From assembly GCF_002019595.1 (NCBI RefSeq), contig NZ_KV917369.1:3984624-4048623 (forward strand): a DNA stretch of 64,000 nt, in the 5' to 3' direction. The notes below the pieces were generated by a model. It worked only from the letters and a program-made list of their open reading frames with translations, was not told where the DNA came from and searched no databases. Shown in pieces: positions 18,146 through 27,420 of this stretch. The position numbers and the translations under genes were made by a program. Source of the DNA: Priestia abyssalis. Its GTDB lineage: Bacteria > Bacillota > Bacilli > Bacillales > Bacillaceae_H. Numbering within the stretch: the first letter of the stretch is position 1; every line of letters starts with the position of its first letter.

Positions 18146-19297
18146 ATGAAAAAACGTCCAAAGATTTTGATTTTGACGGCGGCTTATGGCAACGGCCATA
18201 TGCAGGTCGCCAGCGTATTAAAAGATCAATTCATTCAATGCAGTCAAGCGGATGTAATTATTTCGAGCATTTATGCTGAGTCGTATCCCACGCTTACTCC
18301 CATCTCTGAAAACGTCTATTTAAAAAGCTATACACCTGTAGGCAAGCCAATTTACTCTTTTTTTTACCATGGAATTTCAAAAGTTTATGACAAAAAAATC
18401 GCTAAATGGTTTGCAAATTTAGGAAGGAAACGTCTTACCCATTTAGTCGACACTGAACAGCCTGATATCATTGTTAATACATTTCCTGTACTAGCCGTTC
18501 CTGAACTTCGCCGCCGAACCGGGAGCTTCATTCCCACTTTCAGTATTATTACCGATTATTGTTTACATAAAATATGGATATCTCCGGAAATCGATCGATA
18601 CTTTGTTGCGACTGAATCGATGAAGGAGGCGGTCTGCCATCTCGGAATATCTCCTTCAAATGTAAAAGTCTCAGGCATTCCCATCCGTCCTTCTTTTGAA
18701 CAACCTGTCATCTCGTCGGAATTATTTCAAAAATATGGTTTAAATCCCCATAAAAAGCGGATTCTCCTTATGGCGGGGGCTTTCGGTGTATTAAAAAACA
18801 TGGATAAAATATGTGAAACACTCCTAACGGAAAATGACTGTCAATTAGTGGTCATTTGCGGAAAAAACGATAAACTGAAAGCTGACCTGGAATCATTGGC
18901 CGTTCGCTTTCCTGGTCAGCTGCTTGTATTCGGTTATGTAGATCGCGTCGATGAGTGGTTTCACCTCGCCTCTTTCATGATTACAAAACCCGGAGGCATT
19001 ACTTTAACAGAAGCGGCAGCTGTCGCTCTTCCCGTTATTTTATATAAGCCGACTCCCGGACAAGAAAAAGGAAACGCCGTATACTTCGAACGCCAAAATG
19101 GGGCCTTGATTGCCCGTGGACTGAACGATATATACCGTTTTTCTTCTTATTTACTAGAAAATGACCAAGTCTTAGAAAACATGAAACGAAGTATCCATTC
19201 TATCCACCGCACACAGGCTGCCCTGGCTATCGCAGAAGATATATTGGAAGCTGTGCATAATCAGCAGCATCCTTTATATAGAAATGCTTCCTATTAA
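18146..19297 (+). CDS. ugtP: Processive diacylglycerol glucosyltransferase UgtP
   Basis: A 383-residue GT28-family enzyme that adds glucose from UDP-glucose to diacylglycerol, giving the glycolipid anchor of lipoteichoic acid and free glycolipids; in B. subtilis it also couples nutrient state to cell size. The sequence follows B. subtilis UgtP closely: ILTAAYGNGHMQVA (acceptor loop), DIIVNTFPVLAVPELRRRTG, TDYCLHKIW, GIPIRPSFE and the donor site TKPGGITLTEAAAV. ATG 18146 (MKKRPK) matches the family start better than a GTG at 18131. Monocistronic with its own terminator; upstream repeats suggest phosphate control. Confidence 0.95.
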   Translation: MKKRPKILILTAAYGNGHMQVASVLKDQFIQCSQADVIISSIYAESYPTLTPISENVYLKSYTPVGKPIYSFFYHGISKVYDKKIAKWFANLGRKRLTHLVDTEQPDIIVNTFPVLAVPELRRRTGSFIPTFSIITDYCLHKIWISPEIDRYFVATESMKEAVCHLGISPSNVKVSGIPIRPSFEQPVISSELFQKYGLNPHKKRILLMAGAFGVLKNMDKICETLLTENDCQLVVICGKNDKLKADLESLAVRFPGQLLVFGYVDRVDEWFHLASFMITKPGGITLTEAAAVALPVILYKPTPGQEKGNAVYFERQNGALIARGLNDIYRFSSYLLENDQVLENMKRSIHSIHRTQAALAIAEDILEAVHNQQHPLYRNASY

Positions 19298-19304
19298 AAA
19301 GGTA

Positions 19305-19348
19305 AAAGGTGAAGGAAGCACATTGTTTTGTGTTTCTTTCACCTTTTT
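19305..19348 (+). terminator. Terminator of ugtP
   Basis: GGTGAAGGAAGCACA pairs with TGTGTTTCTTTCACC and is followed by five T on the plus strand, just after the ugtP stop. Confidence 0.85.
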
Positions 19349-19401
19349 CATTCCTCATATTAAATACTGTTCCATTCTCAAACCTTAATTTTCAGGATGA
19401 T

Positions 19402-19638
19402 TTATTTAATTAGTGCTACCGTAAACCCATCATCGCTCCTGCAGAATGAACATTTGCTTGAGCTGTTTGCATTCTGGGCGGCGTCTTTGGGTCCATCAAT
19501 AATGTTGAATAATAGTTCTCTAATATGACGACAATGTAGACTAAAAATAACCACTTTTTCAGTCAATGATTCAATTGAATGTTCTTCTCCTTTTACAACA
19601 AAGTACGTTTTAGTATATAAGCTGGACCATACCGTCAT
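19402..19638 (-). CDS. Uncertain small protein (78 aa)
   Basis: Not recognised and only weakly supported. The sequence reads as plausible protein (KVVIFSLHCRHIRELLFNII, and a CSFC pair near the end) but no clear ribosome binding site precedes the ATG at 19638. It may be the shortened remainder of a larger gene. Nothing on the plus strand competes with it. Confidence 0.3.
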   Translation of the reverse strand: MTVWSSLYTKTYFVVKGEEHSIESLTEKVVIFSLHCRHIRELLFNIIDGPKDAAQNANSSSKCSFCRSDDGFTVALIK

Positions 19639-19754
19639 CCATAAATGACAGCATTACTATATACGCACATAGCCACTGTTAGGTTTCAATTAACCTCTAC
19701 ACTTTTGTACAGTACTCTAGAGTCATGTTCTTTTTGCATATACAATATCCCATT

Positions 19755-20762
19755 TTAACCCCTTGCTAAATCTCTTCGATCAGGAGCCGAAGGAGCCCTT
19801 TCCAGCCAACCATTTTCAATCATAATATTTGCCCCGTCTGCTGCTAATTCTCCAATCTCAATGATTAAGCGGCCATAAGCAGCTGCCAAGTCTCTTCTTG
19901 GACTCCCCCCCATACTGGCCCCGTAGTAACCGACCCCCGCAGCATTCAATGCTGCTGCCTGAAACATCATTAGTTTATCGGAAAACACAGGTTCTTGAGA
20001 TGCTGTCGGGATTATTCCCCACGAAACGGGCGCTGGCACGTTACTTTCCTCTAAAAACTTACTGAAAACGTCACTATGATGCCGGACTACCTCTGCCCCT
20101 CTTGTCATGTATTGGCGAACGGCTTTTGATTTTGCCACTTGAGAAAATCCCGTCAGCATAGAGATTTCTAGTGCATTTCGGTATAAATTCGTAAACAAAA
20201 AGGAGATTTCAATGCATGTGAGGGCTCGTTGTTCTCCCATCCATCCCGCTAAAAAGTGCTGCTTATGAACAAACTCTGGCTGCTCTGGATACGGAATGTA
20301 GGGAGGACGAATATACAGCCCTTTTTCCAGCAATACATTTGTTGAACGGTTAAACAACTGAGCGGATGATTGCAAACAAGATGTGTAAAATTCGCGAATG
20401 TCATGGCGGGTTGAGGTTGGAAGAGCTACACTATGAGTGTTTAATCCGACCGCACCCAAACCTTGAACGTAATACAACATGAATTCATCACTAAAAAGCC
20501 TTGGAGCTTTTACATTTACATCTTGTTCGGTAAATCCGACCGGAATAGGATGTCCTTCAGTCTTATAAATATCCGTGATCATAGCAGTCTGTGCTTTGGC
20601 TAATTTTAACGCATATTCCAGGCTGGATTTCACATCCGGATCTTCTACATGCTCTAAAAAGTAAGAAGTGATACAACTGGCCAATGTATTATTCAAATAC
20701 GAACCAAATAATGCCGATAGTTCACTCGATGTTAATTTAATATGATCATGACTTATTTCCAT
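19755..20762 (-). CDS. DUF3231 protein, two tandem domains
   Basis: A 335-residue soluble protein built from two similar helical DUF3231 modules, about 5-165 and 178-330. Each has the pattern of a hydrophobic helix with conserved His/Glu (first copy SYFLEHVEDPDVKSSLEYAL; second copy RQYMTRGAEVVRHHSDVFSK) and a later GLGAVGL or NAAGVGYYGASMGGS segment. These ferritin-like Bacillus proteins have no established function, though many are annotated from spore-formers. GGAGGT precedes the ATG. It stands alone between ugtP and the glucose PTS gene. Confidence 0.85.
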   Translation of the reverse strand: MEISHDHIKLTSSELSALFGSYLNNTLASCITSYFLEHVEDPDVKSSLEYALKLAKAQTAMITDIYKTEGHPIPVGFTEQDVNVKAPRLFSDEFMLYYVQGLGAVGLNTHSVALPTSTRHDIREFYTSCLQSSAQLFNRSTNVLLEKGLYIRPPYIPYPEQPEFVHKQHFLAGWMGEQRALTCIEISFLFTNLYRNALEISMLTGFSQVAKSKAVRQYMTRGAEVVRHHSDVFSKFLEESNVPAPVSWGIIPTASQEPVFSDKLMMFQAAALNAAGVGYYGASMGGSPRRDLAAAYGRLIIEIGELAADGANIMIENGWLERAPSAPDRRDLARG

Positions 20763-20987
20763 AAGAAATACCTCCGATTTAATCTGCTATATATAAAATT
20801 CCCTAAAAGAAAAAAATATAAGAGACGACCATATTCCCGTATGTCATATAGTATTTATGTATCTTTGACTCTACTCCTGATTCAAAAACCTAAATTTCAC
20901 CATTCAATATATATTTTCAAAGTTGAAATTTCAATTCAGTTTTAACCTGGATGACGTCATTCCACCCTACGAGTTTTACAAAGGAGG

Positions 20988-21068
20988 TCGGCCCCGTCAT
21001 GAAACCTCAGTAAAATCAACGGTTTCGTGACAGGGCCGTTCGTTAAAAATCTGTTTTTATGATGAGAA
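20988..21068 (+). repeat. Dispersed hairpin repeat, copy A
   Basis: GCCCCGTCATGAAACC pairs with GGTTTCGTGACAGGGC across a short loop; a conserved tail GTTAAAAATCTGTTTTTATGAT follows in two pieces. The tail is shared with copy B at 48951-49028. It lies between ptsG and the DUF3231 gene. The rest of 20763-20987 holds nothing recognisable. Confidence 0.8.
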
Positions 21069-21075
21069 TCTCTAT

Positions 21076-21101
21076 AAGAGTTCTGCGTTAGAACTCTTTT
21101 T
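21076..21101 (+). terminator. Hairpin with plus-strand T run next to ptsG stop
   Basis: AAGAGTTCT pairs with AGAACTCTT around GCGTT. The T run (six) is on the plus strand, although the adjacent gene ptsG is on the minus strand and no plus-strand gene precedes it. For ptsG itself it is a hairpin without a T run. Confidence 0.55.
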
Positions 21102-22648
21102 TAGCTTGTCTTTTTGGAACTCAAATCTTTATCAATGATTCTTTTAATTTGTTCTTTTAATTGATCAGATTTAGGACCAAAGATAGCTTGGATATTATTT
21201 CCTATCTCCAACACACCAGCGGCACCGAGATTTTTCAATCGTTCTTTATCGACATGTTTGACATCGTTTACGGATACTCTTAAACGTGTAATACACGCAT
21301 CTAGATGGGCGATATTTTCTTGTCCGCCAAGCGCTTCCAATATATGATACGGCAGTTCGTTTGTTTCGCCGTTGCTTGTTTCTGTTTCAGCTTTCTGATC
21401 TTCACGTCCAGGTGTTTTCAAATCAAACTTGCGAATGGCAAAACGGAAACCGAAGTAATAAATCACGGAAAGTACTAAACCGACTGGAATGACTAACCAC
21501 CAATCTGTCCTGTTTTGCATGACACCGAATAAGACGTAATCTATAACCCCTCCCGAAAACGTCATGCCGATTTTGACATTTAAAATTTGCATGATCATAA
21601 ATGATAACCCTGCGAATACGGCATGGATGGCAAATAAGATTGGGGCCACGAATAAAAATGTGAACTCAATCGGCTCCGTAATACCTGTTAAAAATGATGT
21701 TAATGCAGCTGACCCCATAATTCCCGCTACATACTTTTTATGCTCAGGACGCGCTTCATGATACATGGCTAATGCAGCTGCCGGTAGACCGAACATCATA
21801 AACGCAAATTTCCCCGTCATAAATGTACCGGCTGTTAACTCTACACCGTCTTTCAGTTGGGCAAAGAAGATTTTTTGATCGCCTCGAATGACTTCACCAG
21901 CTTTATTTACATACTCTCCAAATTCAAACCAGAATGGTGAATAGAAAATGTGATGAAGTCCGAATGGAATTAATGAACGCTCAACGACTCCAAATATAAA
22001 GGCTGACATGGTAGGATTAGCGTCAATCATATTTTTTGAGAATGCATTTAATCCATGTTGAACCGGCGGCCAAACAAAAATCATGATAACACCGATGATA
22101 ATGGCCGATACACCTGTAATAATCGGCACAAAACGTTTACCTGCAAAGAATCCTAAGTATGATGGCAATTCAATATTGAAATAGCGATTGTACATTGATG
22201 CTGCCAATATACCAATAATGATACCCCCAAAGACTCCTGTCGCTAAAGTCGGAATTCCCAGTATACTTGCAAATGCCGGGTTTGTCCCAACCTGAGCTGG
22301 ATCTAACTGGCCTGTTGCGATTAAAATCGTGCTCATCGTTTTGTTCATGATCAAATAACCTACGATAGCAGCAATCCCCGCAACCCCATCACCACCAGCT
22401 AAACCAACGGCAACCCCCACTGCAAACAACAGCGATAAGTTACCAAAGATGATATCGCCTGCTTGTGACAAAACGTTGGATACGAGCTGAATCCACCCTG
22501 CTTCAAGGAAAGGAATAGCTGCCAATAAAGTGGGATTTTGAAGAGCTGTCCCCACTCCTAGTAAAATTCCCGCTGCCGGCAAAATCGCAACCGGAAGCAT
22601 TAAGGCTTTTCCGACTTTTTGTAATATGCCAAAAAGCTGTTTAAACAT
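21101..22648 (-). CDS. ptsG: Glucose-type PTS permease, EIICB without EIIA
   Basis: A 515-residue phosphotransferase permease. EIIC occupies about 1-400 (ten or so membrane segments; [15 protein letters not shown] is the conserved substrate-loop motif) and EIIB about 430-505, with the phosphocysteine in [12 protein letters not shown]. The EIIA domain found at the end of B. subtilis PtsG (about 700 residues) is absent, so phosphate must come from a separate EIIA (Crr-like or borrowed). ATG 22648 is chosen because AGGAGG precedes it. The leader carries a GlcT antiterminator target typical of ptsG, which supports glucose as substrate. Confidence 0.9.
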   Translation of the reverse strand: MFKQLFGILQKVGKALMLPVAILPAAGILLGVGTALQNPTLLAAIPFLEAGWIQLVSNVLSQAGDIIFGNLSLLFAVGVAVGLAGGDGVAGIAAIVGYLIMNKTMSTILIATGQLDPAQVGTNPAFASILGIPTLATGVFGGIIIGILAASMYNRYFNIELPSYLGFFAGKRFVPIITGVSAIIIGVIMIFVWPPVQHGLNAFSKNMIDANPTMSAFIFGVVERSLIPFGLHHIFYSPFWFEFGEYVNKAGEVIRGDQKIFFAQLKDGVELTAGTFMTGKFAFMMFGLPAAALAMYHEARPEHKKYVAGIMGSAALTSFLTGITEPIEFTFLFVAPILFAIHAVFAGLSFMIMQILNVKIGMTFSGGVIDYVLFGVMQNRTDWWLVIPVGLVLSVIYYFGFRFAIRKFDLKTPGREDQKAETETSNGETNELPYHILEALGGQENIAHLDACITRLRVSVNDVKHVDKERLKNLGAAGVLEIGNNIQAIFGPKSDQLKEQIKRIIDKDLSSKKTS

Positions 22649-22734
22649 AAAATAACCTCCTATATTTCTGTTATGCAATAATTAACAAACGACTGAATAC
22701 ATACCTCTCTTTTAAAGCGCTTTCTTTTTTACAA

Positions 22735-22828
22735 TCAAAAAAGGCATGAGCAAAAAATGAAATAATACGATTGCAAAAAGGACAACAACACCTTTTCGCA
22801 ATCGACATTTCACTCTTTCACTCATGCC
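22735..22828 (-). terminator. Leader terminator of ptsG overlapping the RAT
   Basis: A long nested stem: GGCATGAG pairs with CTCATGCC, enclosing CGATTGC/GCAATCG and AAAGG/CCTTT pairings, followed by TTTTTTGATT on the minus strand. Without GlcT this should stop transcription before ptsG. Confidence 0.88.
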
Positions 22829-22848
22829 TGATCGAATCAGTAACACGT
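22818..22848 (-). promoter_or_regulatory. GlcT ribonucleic antiterminator (RAT)
   Basis: The minus strand reads ACGTGTTACTGATTCGATCA then GGCATGAGTG, matching the RAT of the B. subtilis ptsG leader nearly base for base. It overlaps the first arm of the terminator, so binding of the antiterminator GlcT would prevent termination when glucose is present. Confidence 0.88.
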
Positions 22849-22902
22849 ATTAAAAGAAATGACGGTTATTCAGCTTGTTAACTAAAGATACAAGTTCACT
22901 AA

Positions 22903-22980
22903 TTAAAGCGCTTCCATTTCATGAAGCTTAATTAGTGATTGATTAGTTAATAATCTAGCATAGAAATTTTCTCTTTACAA
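22903..22980 (-). promoter_or_regulatory. Promoter of ptsG with a downstream cre-like site
   Basis: Minus-strand TTGTAA (22975-22980) and TAGATT (22952-22957) are 17 bases apart. TGGAAGCGCTTTAA at 22903-22916, a partial cre match, lies about 40 bases downstream of the -10. The rest of 22850-23130 shows nothing else. Confidence 0.5.
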
Positions 22981-23130
22981 GATATTTTTTGAACTTTCAA
23001 ATTTCCCACACCTGATATTTATATCATTACCGATCTTTTATTTTCCTTAAGAATGCTAAATTCGTAAGGGGTTCCCCGTTTATAACCTATTAGTATCGGG
23101 TAAGCTAGGGAAAGAAATACGGAGAAAAAT

Positions 23131-23658
23131 ATGAAGGAATGGAGAATCCTAATGGCTGCTGAAACGAAATATTTAAGCTATACGGCTCGATCTGCCTACT
23201 CGTCCCGCAACTTATGGGCAGGCATCTTGTTCGGGCTTGGTTTCGTTGCCTTTATAGATGAAACCCTTTTTCATCAACTGCTGCACTGGCATCACTTTTA
23301 TGATAAATCCACAACGGATATGGGACTCGTCTCGGATGGCCTATTCCACGCCTTTAGTTGGTTTGCGACAATTGGATCATCCTTTATGCTGGCGGACCTT
23401 AACCGCCGGAACGCCTGGTGGCCTGCAAGATGGTGGGGAGGTATACTGATCGGAGGAGGTGGATTCCAGTTATACGACGGGATTATTCAGCATAAGCTGA
23501 TGCGGATACACCAGATTCGCTATAATGTGGATATTCTTCCCTACGATTTAATATGGAACATCCTTGCTGCTGCCATGCTTGCAGCCGGTATCGTTCTTAC
23601 TATACGTACACGACGCCACTCACAACAAACAGGAGGAGCTGCCATAAATGAACAATAA
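23131..23658 (+). CDS. DUF2243 membrane protein
   Basis: A 175-residue membrane protein with four helices (about 27-43, 68-85, 103-120, 145-165). The family pattern is visible: GFVAFIDETLFHQLLHWHHFYD, with His pairs near the first helix, LFHAFSW, and GGGFQLYDGIIQHKLMRIHQIR. The repeated membrane-facing histidines suggest metal or haem binding, but the role is unknown. The gene overlaps the CtaG-like gene by 11 bases, so the pair probably acts together. A second ATG at 23152 is also possible. Confidence 0.85.
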   Translation: MKEWRILMAAETKYLSYTARSAYSSRNLWAGILFGLGFVAFIDETLFHQLLHWHHFYDKSTTDMGLVSDGLFHAFSWFATIGSSFMLADLNRRNAWWPARWWGGILIGGGGFQLYDGIIQHKLMRIHQIRYNVDILPYDLIWNILAAAMLAAGIVLTIRTRRHSQQTGGAAINEQ

Positions 23659-24436
23659 TCACCTTCATCACGGCAGCGGTGTTTCCTTTGACCTTATCTT
23701 GGCATTACCATTTTTACTGGCATTAATTGTTTATATTTTTGCTGCGGCTCTATCCAATCGTCGACACAGAAGATGGCCGCTCTACCGTTATACCTTCTGG
23801 GTTTTCGGGGTGGTTTGTGCTGCCGCTGCTGTGGCCGGTCCCCTGGCAGAACGTTCCCATGTTGATTTCACGGCGCATATGATGGGTCACTTGCTTCTTG
23901 GGATGCTCGCACCACTCTTTACTATTCTCGCCGCCCCGATAACTCTCCTCTTACGAACACTTAGCACACTTTGGGCGCGACGTCTTTCACGCGTGCTGAA
24001 AAGCTGGCCGATGGGCATATTGACTCATCCCATCGTCACGTCTTTCCTCAATGTTGGAGGGTTATGGATTCTCTACACAACCGACTTGTACGCGGCGATG
24101 CAGCAGAACGCCCTTCTGCACATAGTCATACACATCCATGTATTCTTAGCAGGTTATCTCTTCACTTTGTCCATGATTTATATTGATCCGACACCCCATC
24201 GGTTCAGCTTCATCTACCGGGCAATCGTGTTGGTCATTTCCTTGGCGGGCCACGGAATCCTTTCCAAGTACATCTATGCCCATCCCCCTGACGACGTGCC
24301 CGCAGCACAGGCTGAAATTGCAGGAATGCTTATGTACTACGGGGGCGATGCCATTGACCTCATCCTGATCTGGGTATTTTGCTTTCAATGGTTTAAAGCT
24401 GCCCGACCTCGAACATCGTTGTCTATGGAACAGTGA
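23648..24436 (+). CDS. CtaG-like cytochrome c oxidase assembly protein (caa3_CtaG)
   Basis: A 262-residue protein with about seven transmembrane helices of the caa3_CtaG family, needed in B. subtilis for formation of active caa3 oxidase, probably in copper delivery. Conserved His-rich features: HMMGHLLLGMLAPLF, HIVIHIHVFLAGYLF, and YYGGDAIDLILIW near the end. AGGAGGAG lies before the ATG within the end of the DUF2243 gene. No oxidase structural genes are in the window, so this may be a paralogue separate from the ctaBCDEFG locus. A hairpin terminator follows. Confidence 0.88.
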   Translation: MNNNHLHHGSGVSFDLILALPFLLALIVYIFAAALSNRRHRRWPLYRYTFWVFGVVCAAAAVAGPLAERSHVDFTAHMMGHLLLGMLAPLFTILAAPITLLLRTLSTLWARRLSRVLKSWPMGILTHPIVTSFLNVGGLWILYTTDLYAAMQQNALLHIVIHIHVFLAGYLFTLSMIYIDPTPHRFSFIYRAIVLVISLAGHGILSKYIYAHPPDDVPAAQAEIAGMLMYYGGDAIDLILIWVFCFQWFKAARPRTSLSMEQ

Positions 24437-24472
24437 GTGCATAAATATCTATTATCCAACATTAAAAATCAA

Positions 24473-24506
24473 AAGGTGACAGGAATAAACCTATCACCTT
24501 TCTATT
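24473..24506 (+). terminator. Terminator between the CtaG-like gene and clpP
   Basis: AAAGGTGACAGG pairs with CCTATCACCTTT around a short loop; short T run on the plus side. The convergent clpP gene ends at 24519, so it may serve both. Confidence 0.65.
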
Positions 24507-24518
24507 CGTTCGTATATA

Positions 24519-25106
24519 CTATAGGTTTCTTTTGTTAATGACTTTGTCGATGATTCCATATTCGACTGCCTCTTCTGCACTCATAAAGTAATCGCGATCT
24601 GTATCCTTTGCCACTTTTTCAACAGGCTGGCCTGTATGTTCGGCGATAATCTCATTAATATGGCGCCGCAGCTTCAAGATTCTCCGGGCCGAGATTTCAA
24701 TTTCCGTCGCCTGGCCCCTGGCTCCTCCAAGCGGCTGATGAATCATGATTTCACTGTTGGGAAGAGCAAATCTCTTTCCCTTTGTTCCCGCGAGGAGCAG
24801 CATGGCTCCAAATGATGCCGCCACCCCCATGCAAATCGTACTAATCTCCGGCTTAATATGTTTCATCGTATCAAAAATTGCAAATCCTGCCGTTGTAGAT
24901 CCGCCTGGACTATTGATGTAAAGGGAAATGTCCTTTTCAGGATTGTCAGCTTCCAAGAACAATAATTGGGCTATTACACTATTTGCCAACTGATCGTTAA
25001 TTTCATCTCCGATAATGATAATACGATCTTTCAAAAGACGGGAATAAATATCATATGAGCGTTCGCCCCGGTTTGATTGTTCAATTACATATGGAATTGT
25101 AGCCAT
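24519..25106 (-). CDS. clpP: ClpP-family serine protease (second paralogue)
   Basis: A 195-residue caseinolytic protease subunit that would form the proteolytic barrel used by Clp ATPases. The triad is intact: Ser98 in GVAASFGA, His123 in MIHQPLGG and Asp172 in [17 protein letters not shown] is also present. The serine motif differs from the usual GMAASMGA. It is downstream of an ECF sigma factor gene (16 bases apart), not alone as the main clpP usually is, so it is probably an accessory ClpP. ATG 25106 follows an AGGGAGG-type site. Confidence 0.9.
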   Translation of the reverse strand: MATIPYVIEQSNRGERSYDIYSRLLKDRIIIIGDEINDQLANSVIAQLLFLEADNPEKDISLYINSPGGSTTAGFAIFDTMKHIKPEISTICMGVAASFGAMLLLAGTKGKRFALPNSEIMIHQPLGGARGQATEIEISARRILKLRRHINEIIAEHTGQPVEKVAKDTDRDYFMSAEEAVEYGIIDKVINKRNL

Positions 25107-25122
25107 TAAACTTCCTCCCTTT

Positions 25123-25815
25123 TTAAGCTGCCATGCAGGAAAGGTTAAGAGGTAAAGCAGAATATTTTTGTTTAGCCAGCTTAGGAACTTCTGCCAGTGA
25201 AGGTATTTTTGATATGCTATCAATTAATATAGCCGGATCCTCGGCTTGAAGAGATATATAAAACAGATCATGCAGCAGCTCCCTATCCTCTCCACTCCAG
25301 TAAGAATCCACCACTTGAAGCGGGGTTTCCTTTTCGAATCGTTTTTTTGCCCTGTGAAGTGAGGATTTGACCGCCATTTCTGTAGTTTCTAATAAATCGG
25401 CAATTTCCCTCGTTTGATAGCCGAATGCTTCTTTCAGCGCAAAAATGACGGCTTGTTTTGGAGTTAAATTGTTCATCAATAGCTCCACAGTATCCAACAG
25501 CCCATCTGGAATGGATGCATGTTCTCTTTCTAATACATCCTCAAGAACTCCGATAGTTTCATGCTTTCTTTTTCTAATAATGTCAATCCAGTGATGGTAA
25601 GCAATCTTATTCAAGAGTGCTGCGCTTATTTCGGATGGACGATAATACTGGAGAGCCTTCACGAAAGCTTCCTGTACAAGGTCCTCCGCGTCCCATTTGT
25701 TTTGAGCAAGAAAACGGGAGTATTTTTGAAGACTCGGATATAACTCATTTAACCGACTTTTTTCATCATCTGACTCTACACATTCATTGGCAGAAAAGCT
25801 TCTTCTGGCAATCAT
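25123..25815 (-). CDS. ECF-type RNA polymerase sigma factor with C-terminal extension
   Basis: A 230-residue sigma-70-family protein. Region 2 spans about 20-85 ([32 protein letters not shown]). Region 4 covers about 110-160 ([40 protein letters not shown]). Residues 165-230 form an extension that I do not recognise. ATG 25815 has AAAGGAGTG upstream; the longer frame to 25935 lacks a site. No anti-sigma factor gene is adjacent; the extension may regulate instead. Co-transcribed with the ClpP paralogue. Confidence 0.85.
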   Translation of the reverse strand: MIARRSFSANECVESDDEKSRLNELYPSLQKYSRFLAQNKWDAEDLVQEAFVKALQYYRPSEISAALLNKIAYHHWIDIIRKRKHETIGVLEDVLEREHASIPDGLLDTVELLMNNLTPKQAVIFALKEAFGYQTREIADLLETTEMAVKSSLHRAKKRFEKETPLQVVDSYWSGEDRELLHDLFYISLQAEDPAILIDSISKIPSLAEVPKLAKQKYSALPLNLSCMAA

Positions 25816-26038
25816 TCTGTTCACTCCTTTTGAACCTCTCTTGCCCTTATAACGTCTGTAAGGGAGAAAAAGATACGGGCGAGATAAAAATTTTTTAGCT
25901 ATATTAGAGTTTAGCGCTGATTTGATGTTAAACAACCAGCCGTCTTAATCGATAAGACGAACATATCGGTTTGTTTCCCATTCCCTGACCTTGTGAATTC
26001 AGATTTTTGTCATTTATACCTTGTATTGCTTCCAACTT

Positions 26039-26407
26039 TTATTTCCCCTTTTCAGCGGGTTTCTCCCGATTGTATCCGCTCTTTCCATATGGTTGAAGTT
26101 TATCCAGCCATGCTTCTTCAAGCTTTTTCAACTCACTTTTTGCATCAAAATATCCGGCCTCTTTCTCCTTTAAAACCTCTAACACTTCAAAAACAAAGGC
26201 TTCTTTTCCGAATTCCTTCCACTCACTTTGGAGCATTTTGTTTGTATTCGTCCCTACTTCCAACTCAAACCGCTTTCCGCTTAACGTCTTCAAATTCCTT
26301 GTGCTTCCAACGAAAATTTTCCCGTTTTGAATGTTTTTAATTTGGTAAACCCCCGCTTCCGTCTTTGTTTCCTTGTAAAGCTGCTTTAATTCCTTCTTAC
26401 GATCCAT
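26039..26407 (-). CDS. GIY-YIG-type nuclease-domain protein
   Basis: A 122-residue protein with a degenerate GIY-YIG core: AGVYQIKNIQNGKIFVGSTRNL at about residues 18-39 (the two short strands that give the family its name) and a later Glu/Asn pair (LEEAWLDKLQPYGKSGYNRE). Relatives include stand-alone Bacillus proteins of unknown function and homing endonucleases. The first motif reads GVY and the second FVG, so catalysis is not certain. GGGG precedes the ATG. Repeat copy R1 lies immediately upstream. Confidence 0.8.
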   Translation of the reverse strand: MDRKKELKQLYKETKTEAGVYQIKNIQNGKIFVGSTRNLKTLSGKRFELEVGTNTNKMLQSEWKEFGKEAFVFEVLEVLKEKEAGYFDAKSELKKLEEAWLDKLQPYGKSGYNREKPAEKGK

Positions 26408-26423
26408 CGTTTGTTTCCCCTTT

Positions 26424-26632
26424 CTATATATACATTCTATTTAATAAATTGACACATCTTCATTCCATCAAGAAGCATTCACAATCGGTTACCCGGACCA
26501 CTTGAATACACCCTCAAAGGTCGACCTATGCGATGGCGCCAACCCTGCAAGGGCGGTGTCAGCCGCGTAGGTCTAGAAGATTTGGCATGATCGTTCTTTT
26601 GTCATGCTGAATCTTCTAAATCGATTTATATA
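26424..26632 (+). repeat. Modular double-hairpin repeat, copy R1 (long form)
   Basis: Begins at TATATATACATTC, contains GACACATCTTCATTCCATC, CAATCGGTTACCC, CCCTCAAAGGT, then hairpin 1 (GACCTATGCGATGG.. with GCCGCGTAGGTC) and hairpin 2 (AGAAGATTTGGCATG with CATGCTGAATCTTCT), ending AAATCGATTTATA. It fills the whole gap between the GIY-YIG gene and the DUF2087 regulator and starts right at the latter's stop codon. Confidence 0.85.
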
Positions 26633-27388
26633 TTATTTCTTCAGCCAGTACTCGCTTCCATCAGGCTTTCGATCCAAAAAACCGTACTCAATTAAATATC
26701 TTCTTAACAAAACATAATCATGATAAACGGCTTGCAGTACCTCATTGATTTCCTTTTCTCCGTACATCCGCCCGCTTGTTAGGCGCTGTACGATTTCCCT
26801 TAGAACGACCAGCCTGTGCTTTTCCTTTGGCGGAAAGGCTTTTAACGGACCGTCACTGCCTCGCGGAAAATACTTCTTGACGACTCCTTCTTTTTCTTCC
26901 TGTGTGACGTGATACCGTTCATCTACCATTCTTGCTGTTTTATGAGGGGCTACAAGAGCCGGCGCATGTTGATCCTTTTCCTTTAAAAGTTCCATCATCG
27001 TCAAAAACATCTTTGCCTGCCGTTCCTTCTCCTTTAAGACAAAACGATGATTTCGAATGGTGGAAGCACTGCCAATCCCCATTTCCTGTTGAATTTCTGA
27101 ATCGCTTTTTCCTTGATAAAAAAGACGGAGAAGTCGGCTTTGATGATCGGTAAGACCCGTTAATTTTTTATCCAGCTCAATTAAGTATTCAAACACCGAT
27201 TGATGGCTATTCTCGATATGAATACTCATATACCTTTTGGCTTCATAGAGAACGCCGCGTTCAGGGTAAATGATCCCTTTTTCGATTTTTTCACCGCAAA
27301 GCAAGCACGTATAATCATTTTCCTCTTCAATATATCCTCGCTTAAGCTCTTCCAGCGATGCGTTCCAAAACAAATCTGAAATTCGCAT
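26633..27388 (-). CDS. DUF2087-family regulator with zinc ribbon and LuxR-type HTH
   Basis: A 251-residue probable transcription factor. The N-terminal zinc-binding segment has CLLCG (about 28-32) and a downstream H-I-E-N-S-H. A LuxR-like helix-turn-helix follows (LTDHQSRLLRLFYQGKSDSE, MGIGSASTIRNHRFVLKEKE). The C-terminal DUF2087 domain (about 160-250) includes KYFPRGSDGPLKAFPPKEKH and YLIEYGFLDRKPDGSEYW. Two copies of a palindromic repeat upstream suggest autoregulation. AAGGAAGTG precedes the ATG. Monocistronic. Confidence 0.85.
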   Translation of the reverse strand: MRISDLFWNASLEELKRGYIEEENDYTCLLCGEKIEKGIIYPERGVLYEAKRYMSIHIENSHQSVFEYLIELDKKLTGLTDHQSRLLRLFYQGKSDSEIQQEMGIGSASTIRNHRFVLKEKERQAKMFLTMMELLKEKDQHAPALVAPHKTARMVDERYHVTQEEKEGVVKKYFPRGSDGPLKAFPPKEKHRLVVLREIVQRLTSGRMYGEKEINEVLQAVYHDYVLLRRYLIEYGFLDRKPDGSEYWLKK

Positions 27389-27420
27389 GACACAAACACT
27401 TCCTTATTACGTTTGGTTTA

